DNA of 11,366 bases from JAAYJR01 sp964611525 (GTDB lineage Bacteria > Bacteroidota > Bacteroidia > Bacteroidales > Prolixibacteraceae): positions 1-11,366 of the forward strand of contig CAZTAL010000025.1 in assembly GCA_964611525.1 (NCBI GenBank), in the 5' to 3' direction. Shown here one piece after another: positions 4,356 through 11,366 of this stretch. The notes below the pieces were generated by a model. That model worked only from the letters and a program-made list of their open reading frames with translations. It was not told where the DNA came from and made no database searches. The position numbers and the translations under genes are program-made. Position 1 is the first letter of the stretch; each line of letters begins with the position of its first letter.

Positions 4356-7310
4356 TCACATACTTCGCTCAATTGATAGTAATTTCATTATTGAAACAGG
4401 TCCGAGTAATCCGGATGGAATAAGAGGCGAATCCTTTTTGAATACATTAATATTAGTACTTGTATAACGTTGGTCTTCCGGAAGATATTGATCACCTATT
4501 ATACGGTTCGGCCAAAAATTGACCACATCTATTTCAAGGTGGTTTTCTCCTGATTTTATTGCATCTGTTATATCTGTACGAAAGGGATAAGACCATAAGA
4601 TATTCGGTTTTTTTCCGTTCAGCCGAACTTCCGCCAATTCCCTTACATCACCTAAGTCAATAAAATATGCAACATCCTTCATGTTCTGATCATCAATATC
4701 TATATCAAATGTCTTTTTATATGTTGCAGTTCCTGAATAATACCTGATATCCGGCTCCGTGCGCTCTGTCCAGCTCTCAAGCTTATCAAATATAATTGAT
4801 CCCGGACCTCCCCATTCCTTATCAAAATTTACTTCCCATGTTCCATTTAGTGTTTTTAAAATTTCATAAACAGGAAAATTCGGAGGTGCAGAATCTGTTG
4901 CCGGAGGATCGGCTGCTTTACTGAAAACAATAAAAACAGATCCATATGGAGATAACTTCAGAGGAATCCGGGTTCGTCCGTTTTGAACTGACCAGTCCGT
5001 TGCATTCCTTATTTTACCTGTCACAGGATCCCAGAATTCAGGTTGTTTACCTGAAATACGGAACTCACACAGCAATTCCTCATTAATATTTTTTTGATTG
5101 GAAATAAAATATATGTCCAGTGACTCATCAGAACGATGTATATAATCTATCTCTGCCTCCGATTGACGGCCTACAAATGAAAAATCCTGCTGAATATCCA
5201 TTTTTTCCAGCAGTTCCCTGATTTCTATCCCTGAATAAAGAATTCCTTCCCCAATTTTCTTTTCCAGATAAGAGCCATTTGAATACGAATCACCCCACAA
5301 TTCTTTTACCAATACCTTAAATTCCCTGTCCGATTCGGGATAGCCTTTTAAACCGTTCATATATGCCGGTTTAGGACCTGCAACTATTGCCCCTTTTTGA
5401 ATAAGCTCTTTTATCTTCTTTAATACCGGTAATGAAAAACCAGGATAATCGGGTAATACCAGTATTTTGTAACTCATACCATCCGGTAATACAAGTTTAT
5501 TATCAGAAACATCCATTCTTTCAAGTATCAGCTCTTCCGTAACAACGTCATAGTCATATCCGGGCAGGATATTGCATGGATCGGAGGACTTGAGCTGAGA
5601 AAAATTAGGGACATGGTCACCATAGTAATAAGCTACATCAGCAGTAAACAGTCCGTGCTGCAGCATTGCCTGGCACCTGTTTATATAAGAAAGAAAAGCT
5701 TCCGAGCGGCTCCACCAGGTAACATTCGGATTAATATGTGTCCCTGCAAATATCGCCTGACCAGGTATTCCCATTTCTTTTGGAGAGCAGGGAAAAACAT
5801 GCCATACGAGTTGGTTCAGCCCTTCGCATAAAGCTTTATCAAAAGTTGGTTTCAGGTTATCCCTTATCGTTTCCTGCCAATGAGGTCCTATAGTTGTAAA
5901 ACCTTCAGCCATCACTGTTTTTTTGCCATAAGTATGAGCTGCCGAAGCAGGTTGTTTTACAAAGAACCGTTGTTCATCAGTAACGCGATGTGTCCATGAT
6001 TTTGCCCAGAACTCCGACATTGGAATATCATTAAAACCTAAACATTCCTGAGCATCAATAGGTACGGAATGAGGGCCTCCGGATTCAGGATGAATCTTTA
6101 AATTATTATAATTAGCTTGTTCTTTAAAAATTCTGTAGTAATTATCAATTACCAAATCACCGAAAGTCTTCCGAAAGTCATGAAGAAACCGATTACTTAT
6201 TTGTATATTATCAACCACATTTCCAACCAATACGGGAACAAACGGCAAAATGTCGTACCCATGCCGTTTTTTAAACTCTTCCTGATAATCAGGTGTCCAG
6301 TTAATAGGTTCCAGTTCCCAACTGTCGGAATGCAGATATTTTAATGATTTGCCGGCCAACTCACCTGCATCCATGATCAGAGTATCCATAACCTGGTTCC
6401 AGTATTCTTCAAAAATTTCATCATCGAAAACATCAAGGGGAAAACCAGTCCATCCTTCTGATGATGCCCATTTAACACCTTTAGGGTATGTTGTATAACC
6501 AATTCGTAAGATTTCCCATTTACCCTCTGGTAAATTACATTCCAGTTGTCCATCCGGAGTAATATTTTCTGAAAGATCTATTATTTCATCCTGTTTTATA
6601 ACATTCGTAGCAAGATTTATATCCTTATTATCGAATAATATATCTGTTTCAGGAGCTGAGTGGTGAAGAGGCCTGTGTAGTCCTTTGATTTCCCAATTTA
6701 TAATTTTTCCTGTTTTTCTTTTCGGATAAGCAATTATAAAAATATCATGATAGACACTATCCATTATTATTTTGGCAGGTTTTTCATGAGCCCTGTGAGG
6801 ATATACATTAAACCGGTTTAAGTCGGGGAGAGGTAATTTTATCTTTATCTGTCCGGGACCTTCAATATTCTTTTTTGTCCAGGTCAGAATTTTGGGAGCA
6901 TCCTCAATATCTATCATAGGTCCTCCAATTGCCCAGCCACTGGTAATATTCAAACTAATTTCCAGTCCCAGCCGATCAGCCTCCTTTAATGCATGCTTAA
7001 AAAGGTTACGCCATTCGGTCGACATAAAATCCGGGCCGTGAGGCACCTGTTTATTCTCACGAATATATGATCGATCCATATCGCATAGTACAGCCCCGCC
7101 AAAACCTTTTGCTTTCATCTGCTCAAAATCACGTGTAATTGCTTCGCGGGTCACATTCCCGTTAATCCATAACCAATATGCCCTTAGTTTTGCTTCGATC
7201 AAGGGATTTTTGAACTTATTCAGAAGGTTTATCCGCGATTCTTCTTTATTAACATCTGTATCTGAGCATGAAAAAATCACAATGGTTAACAGAAGAATTA
7301 AAATTTTCAT
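4356..7310 (-). CDS. GH106-type glycosidase, probable alpha-L-rhamnosidase, lipoprotein
   Basis: A 984-residue exported enzyme expected to release alpha-linked L-rhamnose from a glycan. A short lipoprotein signal ends at Cys15 (I-F-S-C). Residues about 40-80 (AYWLWINGNVTREAITRDF, GFGGAVLCDMD) are the opening of the GH106 catalytic (beta/alpha)8 domain. Further family-like stretches are HSDSWELEPINWT (328-339), HPESGG (407-412), IPMSEFW (429-435) and MAEGFTT (467-473); Glu332, Glu433 and Glu469 are conserved-looking acidic residues from which the catalytic pair may come. Residues about 820-975 (LNGTWEVNFDKEWGGPG, YKKTF, LGDVRELAEVRLNGK, NHLEIDVVNFWPNR) form a GH2-like carbohydrate-binding beta-sandwich typical of the family's C-terminus. 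The length is slightly short but plausible. It starts 10 bases after the upstream sulfatase stop, so the two form an operon. The family call is confident; the exact linkage is not. Confidence 0.85.
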   Translation of the reverse strand: MKILILLLTIVIFSCSDTDVNKEESRINLLNKFKNPLIEAKLRAYWLWINGNVTREAITRDFEQMKAKGFGGAVLCDMDRSYIRENKQVPHGPDFMSTEWRNLFKHALKEADRLGLEISLNITSGWAIGGPMIDIEDAPKILTWTKKNIEGPGQIKIKLPLPDLNRFNVYPHRAHEKPAKIIMDSVYHDIFIIAYPKRKTGKIINWEIKGLHRPLHHSAPETDILFDNKDINLATNVIKQDEIIDLSENITPDGQLECNLPEGKWEILRIGYTTYPKGVKWASSEGWTGFPLDVFDDEIFEEYWNQVMDTLIMDAGELAGKSLKYLHSDSWELEPINWTPDYQEEFKKRHGYDILPFVPVLVGNVVDNIQISNRFLHDFRKTFGDLVIDNYYRIFKEQANYNNLKIHPESGGPHSVPIDAQECLGFNDIPMSEFWAKSWTHRVTDEQRFFVKQPASAAHTYGKKTVMAEGFTTIGPHWQETIRDNLKPTFDKALCEGLNQLVWHVFPCSPKEMGIPGQAIFAGTHINPNVTWWSRSEAFLSYINRCQAMLQHGLFTADVAYYYGDHVPNFSQLKSSDPCNILPGYDYDVVTEELILERMDVSDNKLVLPDGMSYKILVLPDYPGFSLPVLKKIKELIQKGAIVAGPKPAYMNGLKGYPESDREFKVLVKELWGDSYSNGSYLEKKIGEGILYSGIEIRELLEKMDIQQDFSFVGRQSEAEIDYIHRSDESLDIYFISNQKNINEELLCEFRISGKQPEFWDPVTGKIRNATDWSVQNGRTRIPLKLSPYGSVFIVFSKAADPPATDSAPPNFPVYEILKTLNGTWEVNFDKEWGGPGSIIFDKLESWTERTEPDIRYYSGTATYKKTFDIDIDDQNMKDVAYFIDLGDVRELAEVRLNGKKPNILWSYPFRTDITDAIKSGENHLEIDVVNFWPNRIIGDQYLPEDQRYTSTNINVFKKDSPLIPSGLLGPVSIMKLLSIERSM

Positions 7311-7320
7311 TTTCCATATT

Positions 7321-8799
7321 TCAACTTATTCGTTTTGGAGTTTGTGGTCTTTGGTTAAAGTCCTTGTAAGGAATATGTCCCCTTTCAGGATCGACCTCAA
7401 ATCCCCATTCTTCAATATAGCTTGCAGCAGGACGAAAATCGTCCCCAACTTTTTCTAACAAAGAGTTTAAACGTTCATTCAACTCTTTTTGCAATTCCGC
7501 ATATTCTGGTTTGTCAACCAAATTATCCATTTGCAAAGGATCTTTCTGATCATCATATAACAACCATGGTCCATCAATCCCGCGTACATATGTATACTGA
7601 TTCGTTTTGATGGCACGATATTCTTTTTTGAATTCCTGAGCCAGGTTGGCAAATGGAGCCACTCCCATATATAATACAGCATGATCTATTTTGTCGTTAC
7701 CTTTTTCTATGATTTCCGAAATATCATTCCCTTCGAACGATTTTGGAATATTTATGCCGACAAGGCCTAATAAAGTGGCAGAAATATCCGGAGTAGTAAT
7801 TGGCATATTTACTGTCCGGCTTTTATTACCTGATAATGCAGGATAACGCAATAAAAAAGGCACCCTGCAAGATTCGGCCCAAGGTACTTGTTTCTGCGTT
7901 GGTCTTACACCATGTGAACCAAGCATTTCTCCATGATCAGAAGAAAATATAAAAATTGTATTATTTTTTATCCCTGTGTTGTCGATTTCTTTCAATAGTT
8001 CTCCAATACTATCATCAAGTGCTTCGCAGTGAGCATAATAACCTTGTGCCTCTTTTTGTGCAATATTTTTTAAATTTTCAGGAACATTTCCTGGTAATTT
8101 AATCTTTTCCGGCGGATACTTTATTTTGTATTCTTCCGGTGCTGTATGATGAGGAAAATGTGGGGTAGCGTATGAAAGAAACAAAGCAAATGGTTTATCA
8201 CTTATATTTTGTTCACGGATAAATTTTCTTGCATCATCCGTCTGTGCAAAGACATTGTATCCATCCCAAAAAAGCATTTCAGGGGAATTGCCCGCATAAT
8301 AATGAGAATGGTTATAATTATGATCACATTCTGCAACTTTCCAATAATCAAAACCCTGCCGCCTTTCCGGCGGAATAAAATCTTTTCGCCCATGCCCGTC
8401 CAGGTGCCATTTACCAATATAAGCTGTTTTATATCCATTTTTTTGCAAAACCTCTGCAATACACAATTCTGTATCAGGCAGATGTGCATCATTAAGAAAC
8501 ATCCCTGTAGATGTGGGATATTTTCCAGTCATTAAAGATGCTCTGTGAGGTGTGCACACAGGACACACTGATACAGCATTATGGAAATTTATACTTTCTT
8601 TTGAAAGTCTATCGAGATTAGGGGTTCTAACATTTGGATCTCCTGCATAGCCGATCGCTGAGGCACGCCACTGATCTACGATTACATAAACAATATTTGG
8701 TTTTTCCCTGTTATCTGAACTCCATCCTGACAGGAAAGGTGAAAAGCTTATTGCAGCAGTAGCCTCTGAAGTGTTTTTAATAAATTTTCTCCTTTTCAT
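7321..8799 (-). CDS. Sulfatase (S1 family) with Tat-like signal
   Basis: A 492-residue formylglycine sulfatase. The start MKRRKFIKNTSEATAA resembles a twin-arginine signal (RRxFIK), unlike the two lipoprotein sulfatases of the window, so it is probably periplasmic and soluble. Active-site parts are IVDQWR with Asp42 and Gln43 as metal-ligand candidates, signature C-T-P-H-R with Cys82 as formylglycine precursor and Arg86, GYKTAYIGKWHLDG with Lys130 and His132, TPHFPHH with His214, and SSDHGEMLGSHG with Asp288-His289. All appear intact. The DQ form of the first metal site and the CTPHR signature set it apart from the ADDMG/CTPSR sulfatase at 578-1924, so it probably handles a different sulfate position or sugar. 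The gene is co-transcribed with GH106 (10-base gap), linking desulfation with rhamnoside cleavage. It follows the broken susD by about 100 A+T-rich bases in which I find no TAnnTTTG element. Subfamily not assigned. Confidence 0.95.
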   Translation of the reverse strand: MKRRKFIKNTSEATAAISFSPFLSGWSSDNREKPNIVYVIVDQWRASAIGYAGDPNVRTPNLDRLSKESINFHNAVSVCPVCTPHRASLMTGKYPTSTGMFLNDAHLPDTELCIAEVLQKNGYKTAYIGKWHLDGHGRKDFIPPERRQGFDYWKVAECDHNYNHSHYYAGNSPEMLFWDGYNVFAQTDDARKFIREQNISDKPFALFLSYATPHFPHHTAPEEYKIKYPPEKIKLPGNVPENLKNIAQKEAQGYYAHCEALDDSIGELLKEIDNTGIKNNTIFIFSSDHGEMLGSHGVRPTQKQVPWAESCRVPFLLRYPALSGNKSRTVNMPITTPDISATLLGLVGINIPKSFEGNDISEIIEKGNDKIDHAVLYMGVAPFANLAQEFKKEYRAIKTNQYTYVRGIDGPWLLYDDQKDPLQMDNLVDKPEYAELQKELNERLNSLLEKVGDDFRPAASYIEEWGFEVDPERGHIPYKDFNQRPQTPKRIS

Positions 8800-8899
8800 T
8801 TTTATACTGTATTATAATTATTAAATTAACGTATTATTTTTCATGGGCAATATAATAATATATTTATTTTATCAATATTATCAGGGTAAATTATTATTA

Positions 8900-9591
8900 T
8901 TATTTATTTTTCCATCCGGGATTTTGCTCTAAAACGACATCCTTATTTCTATCAATTACGCTTTGAGGTATAGGCCATAAGTTAAAATCAAAGGTAAGAG
9001 TACTTTGAGCTGTCCCGTTAGGCCAGGTGTTATACTCTCTTATCCGGTCTACAGCCACAGTTCCGCCCATACGAAGAAGTGTATGCCAGCGAAACTCTTC
9101 AATGTAAAGTTCTCTTGCACGTTCATCGAGTATAAAATCAAGGGTTACATCTCAGGGAGAAGCCAGATATTCACATTGAGCCCTTTCCCTTAACATATTA
9201 ATATCTTTAGCAGCATTAGTATTATCCCCCAGACGCCAATATGCTTCGGCTCGTAATCCGAATAAAAAATATTATAATAAGAGCTTTGAGGTGACAACTG
9301 GCTGTAATCGGAAAAAGTATTTGATATCCTTCGCTGAGCAACATCCATAATGTCAGTTCCATTACCCCTGAGGATAGTATATTGCCAGCTGCTGTTACAT
9401 GCCATCCATCTAAGCTGGTTGTAACATGACAGAATCACCTGGTCAACCTGGCTTGAAGATGTGAAAGCATTATCTATAGTATAGAACGTTTGCGGAATTT
9501 CAGTTAACAGATCTTCATCTGATTCACAACTGAATAAACCATACAAAACAAATAATGAAATAATATAATATTTAAATGATTTATTTTTCAT
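8900..9591 (-). pseudogene. susD/ragB-type glycan-binding lipoprotein gene, broken
   Basis: The N-terminal part (from ATG 9589-9591) encodes a lipoprotein signal with Cys22 (L-F-S-C), then the SusD opening SCESDEDLLTEIPQTFYTID and FTSSSQVDQVILSCYNQLR up to about residue 108. Near 9256-9275 the frame shifts and the sequence jumps to the C-terminal third: LRAEAYWRLGDNTNAAKDIN, MLRERA, then ILDERARELYIEEFRWHTLL, and the closing LWPIPQSVIDRNK...LEQNPGWKNK with TAA at 8900-8902. SusD proteins have about 500-600 residues, so roughly 300 are missing. The second frame also carries an in-frame TGA at 9152-9154 before DVTLDFILDERA. With deletion, frameshift and nonsense codon it cannot make a working binding protein. 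It lies 20 bases behind the susC relic, the normal susCD order. Confidence 0.9.
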
Positions 9592-9611
9592 AGTGCTAAA
9601 ATTTTAAATTG

Positions 9612-10121
9612 TTAGAAACTAATGTCTAAACCTATTGAATAAACCGAAGGAACCGGATATGTCCCATTCATTGCCCGAATTCCTTGTTCAGGATCACCTC
9701 CAACCCAATTGGTAAATGTATACACGTTTTTGGCCGCAGCATAGATTTTGAGGGATTCAATATTCAAATCTTTTACACAGGGCTGATTAAACCTGTATGA
9801 CAAAGTAATATCCTGTATTCTCATAAATGACCTTGATTGTATTCCGCTAAACCGGGAATCGAAATAAGTAGTAGAAGTGTACTTATTACTCCTATTTTCC
9901 GGTGTCCACCATGGGTGATCCCAATTGTTTTTCATTGGTTGCTGTAACATTCTAAAAGCATAAATATTATCCAGTACATAATAATTATCCTTTCCGCCAC
10001 CGAAAATTCCTGAGAACAGTACATATAATTCAAGATCTTTATAATTTAAGGTATTTGAAAAACTTAATCTGAAGTTCTCTTTCGTAAATCCTAGAATTTT
10101 TCTGATTATAAAAACAAGCAT
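9612..10121 (-). pseudogene. susC-type TonB-dependent transporter, C-terminal relic
   Basis: About 160 codons match the last beta-strands of a SusC/RagA outer-membrane transporter: ENFRLSFSNTLNYKDLELYV, LFSGIFGGGKDNYYVLDN, WWTPENRSNKY, RSFMRIQDITLSYRF, IYAAAKNVYTFTNWVGGDPE, and PVPSVYSIGLDISF ending in the C-terminal Phe needed for barrel insertion. SusC proteins have roughly 1,000 residues, so the signal peptide, carboxypeptidase-like domain, TonB box, plug and most of the barrel are gone. The open frame begins with an ATG inside the last codons of the sigma factor gene (overlap 10106-10121), but SusC similarity starts only near GFTKENF, so that ATG is probably fortuitous. The gene is dead as a transporter. 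The broken susD follows 20 bases later. Confidence 0.92.
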
Positions 10122-10696
10122 ATAAACAATAGTCCTGCAATATTTTCCTTGTTAAGCTTTTGACGTAGGAATTTTAAAGCTCTTGCCATATGGTTTTCAA
10201 CCGTATTTTCCGAAATATTCATTTTTTCGGCTATTTCCCGGTAAGTTAGTCCTTCCCCGCGATGTAATGTAAAGACTTCTCTCTGGCGGGAAGGCAACTG
10301 CGCTACAAAAAAATTAACCTGCTCCGAGAGTATCCTGAATTCAGAATCGTCAAATGTTCCTGTGGTTTCAGGTACATTCTGCAGTGATTTTATATGATCA
10401 ATGTATTTTTTTTCTGAGAGCCTTTTTCTTATAAGGCTGATTGTTTTATTATAGGCAATTGTAAACAGGTAGGAATCAAACAGTGAAAAATTGTCTATCT
10501 GATGTCTTGATTCCCATATCTTAATAAAAACTTCCTGTACGATTTCTTCAGCATCCGAATCATTTTTTATAATCTGAAGGATAAAGCCGAAAAACCGTTT
10601 GCTATATGTACGGTAAATAATATCAAAAGAAGCCATATCACCGTTTTTTAATCCTTCGATAACAGATTCATCTATTTTTGCAAGAGGCTTGGTCAT
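10106..10696 (-). CDS. ECF-family RNA polymerase sigma factor (Bacteroidetes type)
   Basis: A 196-residue cytoplasmic sigma-70 factor of the ECF class that would direct transcription of a PUL. Region 2 is at about 24-95 (FDIIYRTYSKRFFGF, DAEEIVQEVFIKIWESR, SYLFTIAYNKTISLIRKR) and region 4 at about 120-181 (LPSRQREVFTLHRGEGLTYR, EIAEKMNISENTVENHMARA, LKFLRQKL). The hydrophobic tail ending LLFICLFL is usual for this family, so the protein looks complete. I chose ATG 10694-10696; an in-frame TTG four codons earlier (10708) is less likely. Normally a FecR-type anti-sigma gene and susC follow. Here the anti-sigma gene is missing and the susC relic overlaps the sigma 3' end, so the factor may be unregulated or orphaned. 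It starts 21 bases after the stop of the beta-propeller gene. Confidence 0.93.
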   Translation of the reverse strand: MTKPLAKIDESVIEGLKNGDMASFDIIYRTYSKRFFGFILQIIKNDSDAEEIVQEVFIKIWESRHQIDNFSLFDSYLFTIAYNKTISLIRKRLSEKKYIDHIKSLQNVPETTGTFDDSEFRILSEQVNFFVAQLPSRQREVFTLHRGEGLTYREIAEKMNISENTVENHMARALKFLRQKLNKENIAGLLFICLFL

Positions 10697-10717
10697 GCAA
10701 CAATTCAATAAAATTTT

Positions 10718-11366
10718 TTAGTCATTTAAATAGAAAACATAAACCTGTCTGCTGCCGGTATGTGTGGAGTTAAAGCCTATCATATTTCCTTCAGGACTCC
10801 AGCGGCAATGAATATCGCAGCGCCAGTAACCTTTAAATTCTTCAGGTTCAACAAACCTACCCAATGAGAGTGCCGCTTCGGTTTCCATATCCATTAAATA
10901 AATTTTTTGTTCCCTCGTGCCACGAGCAGGATATGTATCTGTAACCATCCATTTTTCATCAGGAGAAAAAGTGCCGTGACCATCATAATCAAGTAATCCC
11001 TTACCCAAACGTTTATAATCTTGTTGACCTATGGTAAATAAAACATGTGCATATTGTTTACCGTTATATCTGGCACTGACCATGAGCTCATTATCATTAA
11101 GCCAATCGAAATGAGAACCTTCCCAACTATCAGGAAAGCATCGCTGCAAATTTGTTCCGTCCCTGTTAACAGTAAAAGCCGTAGTGTTCCGGTTTGGAAT
11201 TGCTCTTGCCAGCCAAAAAATTTTACTTCCTCCGCGACTGAAAAGGGTATGGTTGAAATATTCAATACCATCTTCAGGTACTTCCGGCACCATTTCTTTG
11301 ATTTGTGAAATGCTGACAATTAGTTTTGCGCTTCCGTTTTCAAGATTAACCAGAAAGAGGCCGTCA
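10718..11366 (-). CDS. TolB-like beta-propeller protein, C-terminal part
   Basis: The last 215 codons of a larger protein; the frame is open through the window edge at 11366 and TAA is at 10718-10720. In-frame residues before the first Met (DGLFLVNLENGSAKLIVSI) show that the gene starts outside the window. Repeating beta-propeller blades are visible: HFDWLNDNELMVSARY, GTFSPDEKWMVTDTYP with IYLMDMETEAALSLG, and CDIHCRWSPEGNMIGFNSTH with GSRQVYVFYLND. The FSPDEKW and WSPEGNM turns are TolB/WD40-like. His-containing turns (YDGHGTFS, DIHCRWS) recall propeller-type polysaccharide lyases such as oligogalacturonate lyase PL22, which would suit a PUL, but I cannot identify a catalytic set in this fragment. 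It lies 21 bases upstream of the sigma factor on the same strand and may be co-transcribed with it. Confidence 0.75.
   Translation of the reverse strand, partial: DGLFLVNLENGSAKLIVSISQIKEMVPEVPEDGIEYFNHTLFSRGGSKIFWLARAIPNRNTTAFTVNRDGTNLQRCFPDSWEGSHFDWLNDNELMVSARYNGKQYAHVLFTIGQQDYKRLGKGLLDYDGHGTFSPDEKWMVTDTYPARGTREQKIYLMDMETEAALSLGRFVEPEEFKGYWRCDIHCRWSPEGNMIGFNSTHTGSRQVYVFYLND

Noticed and set aside
5613..6344. Plus-strand open frames within the GH106 gene
   Set aside because: These are antisense shadows of a well-supported gene with no recognisable motifs.
8209..8535. Plus-strand open frame of 108 codons
   Set aside because: It lies wholly inside the intact sulfatase on the other strand and resembles no known protein.
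8800..8899. Promoter for the sulfatase-GH106 operon
   Set aside because: The gap is A+T-rich but shows no TAnnTTTG element; only a weak variant of the shared motif (8807-8817) is present, too close to the ATG to call.
9152..9154. TGA in the susD frame as a recoded (selenocysteine or readthrough) codon
   Set aside because: The same gene has a frameshift and a large deletion, SusD has no known recoding, and no SECIS-like structure is seen.
9190..9591. A separate 133-residue lipoprotein gene
   Set aside because: Its first ~108 residues are the SusD N-terminus and the tail is out-of-frame SusD sequence, so it is part of the broken susD.
10697..10708. TTG start giving four extra residues on the sigma factor
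   Set aside because: An ATG at 10694-10696 gives a normal ECF N-terminus; nothing supports the TTG.
11029..11319. Minus-strand open frame of 96 codons in another frame
   Set aside because: It overlaps the beta-propeller gene, whose frame shows clear blade motifs and continues past the window edge.
1..11366. CRISPR array, tRNA, rRNA or transposase genes
   Set aside because: No spaced direct repeats, no cloverleaf-like or rRNA-like stretches and no transposase motifs were seen on either strand.

Overview
The window looks like part of a Bacteroidota (Bacteroidetes) chromosome, a polysaccharide utilisation locus (PUL) for a sulfated, probably rhamnose-containing glycan. Supporting signs are a Bacteroidetes-type ECF sigma factor, the C-terminus of a SusC-type TonB-dependent transporter followed directly by a SusD-type lipoprotein, lipoprotein signal peptides ending in Ser-Cys, A+T-rich DNA with almost no Shine-Dalgarno sequences, and TAnnTTTG-like promoter elements. 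Every gene is on the minus strand, so transcription runs from high to low coordinates.

In transcription order: the C-terminal part of a TolB-like beta-propeller protein (10718-11366, cut by the window edge); an ECF sigma factor (10106-10696); a relic of susC holding only the last ~160 codons (9612-10121); a broken susD with an internal deletion, a frameshift and an in-frame stop (8900-9591); an intact sulfatase with a Tat-like signal (7321-8799); a GH106-type glycosidase, probably an alpha-L-rhamnosidase, 10 bases behind it (4356-7310); a very A+T-rich two-gene toxin-antitoxin-like module, DUF4160 then DUF2442-HTH (3434-4185), with a palindromic candidate operator; a ~50-codon relic of a GH78-type alpha-L-rhamnosidase that I translated by hand (3276-3428); a UroD/MtaA-type protein with an HxC...C zinc motif (2186-3283); a second intact sulfatase lipoprotein (578-1924); and the N-terminus of a third sulfatase lipoprotein (1-327).

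The intact parts fit exported desulfation (three formylglycine-type sulfatases) coupled to rhamnoside cleavage (GH106). The outer-membrane binding and import pair of this locus is dead, and the anti-sigma (FecR-type) gene normally found between sigma factor and susC is absent, so one large deletion probably ran from just behind the sigma factor into the end of susC. A second scar lies where the toxin-antitoxin-like module sits between GH106 and the GH78 relic. Three intergenic gaps share the 10-mer TTTTATACAG (minus strand). Two copies lie at nearly the same distance, 55-56 bases, from sulfatase start codons. The third lies behind GH106, where the lost GH78 gene may once have begun.

No tRNA, rRNA, CRISPR array or transposase is visible. 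The main points of interest are the degraded architecture of the locus, the shared upstream motif and the UroD/MtaA-type protein among sulfatases. I see no clearly new multi-gene system.
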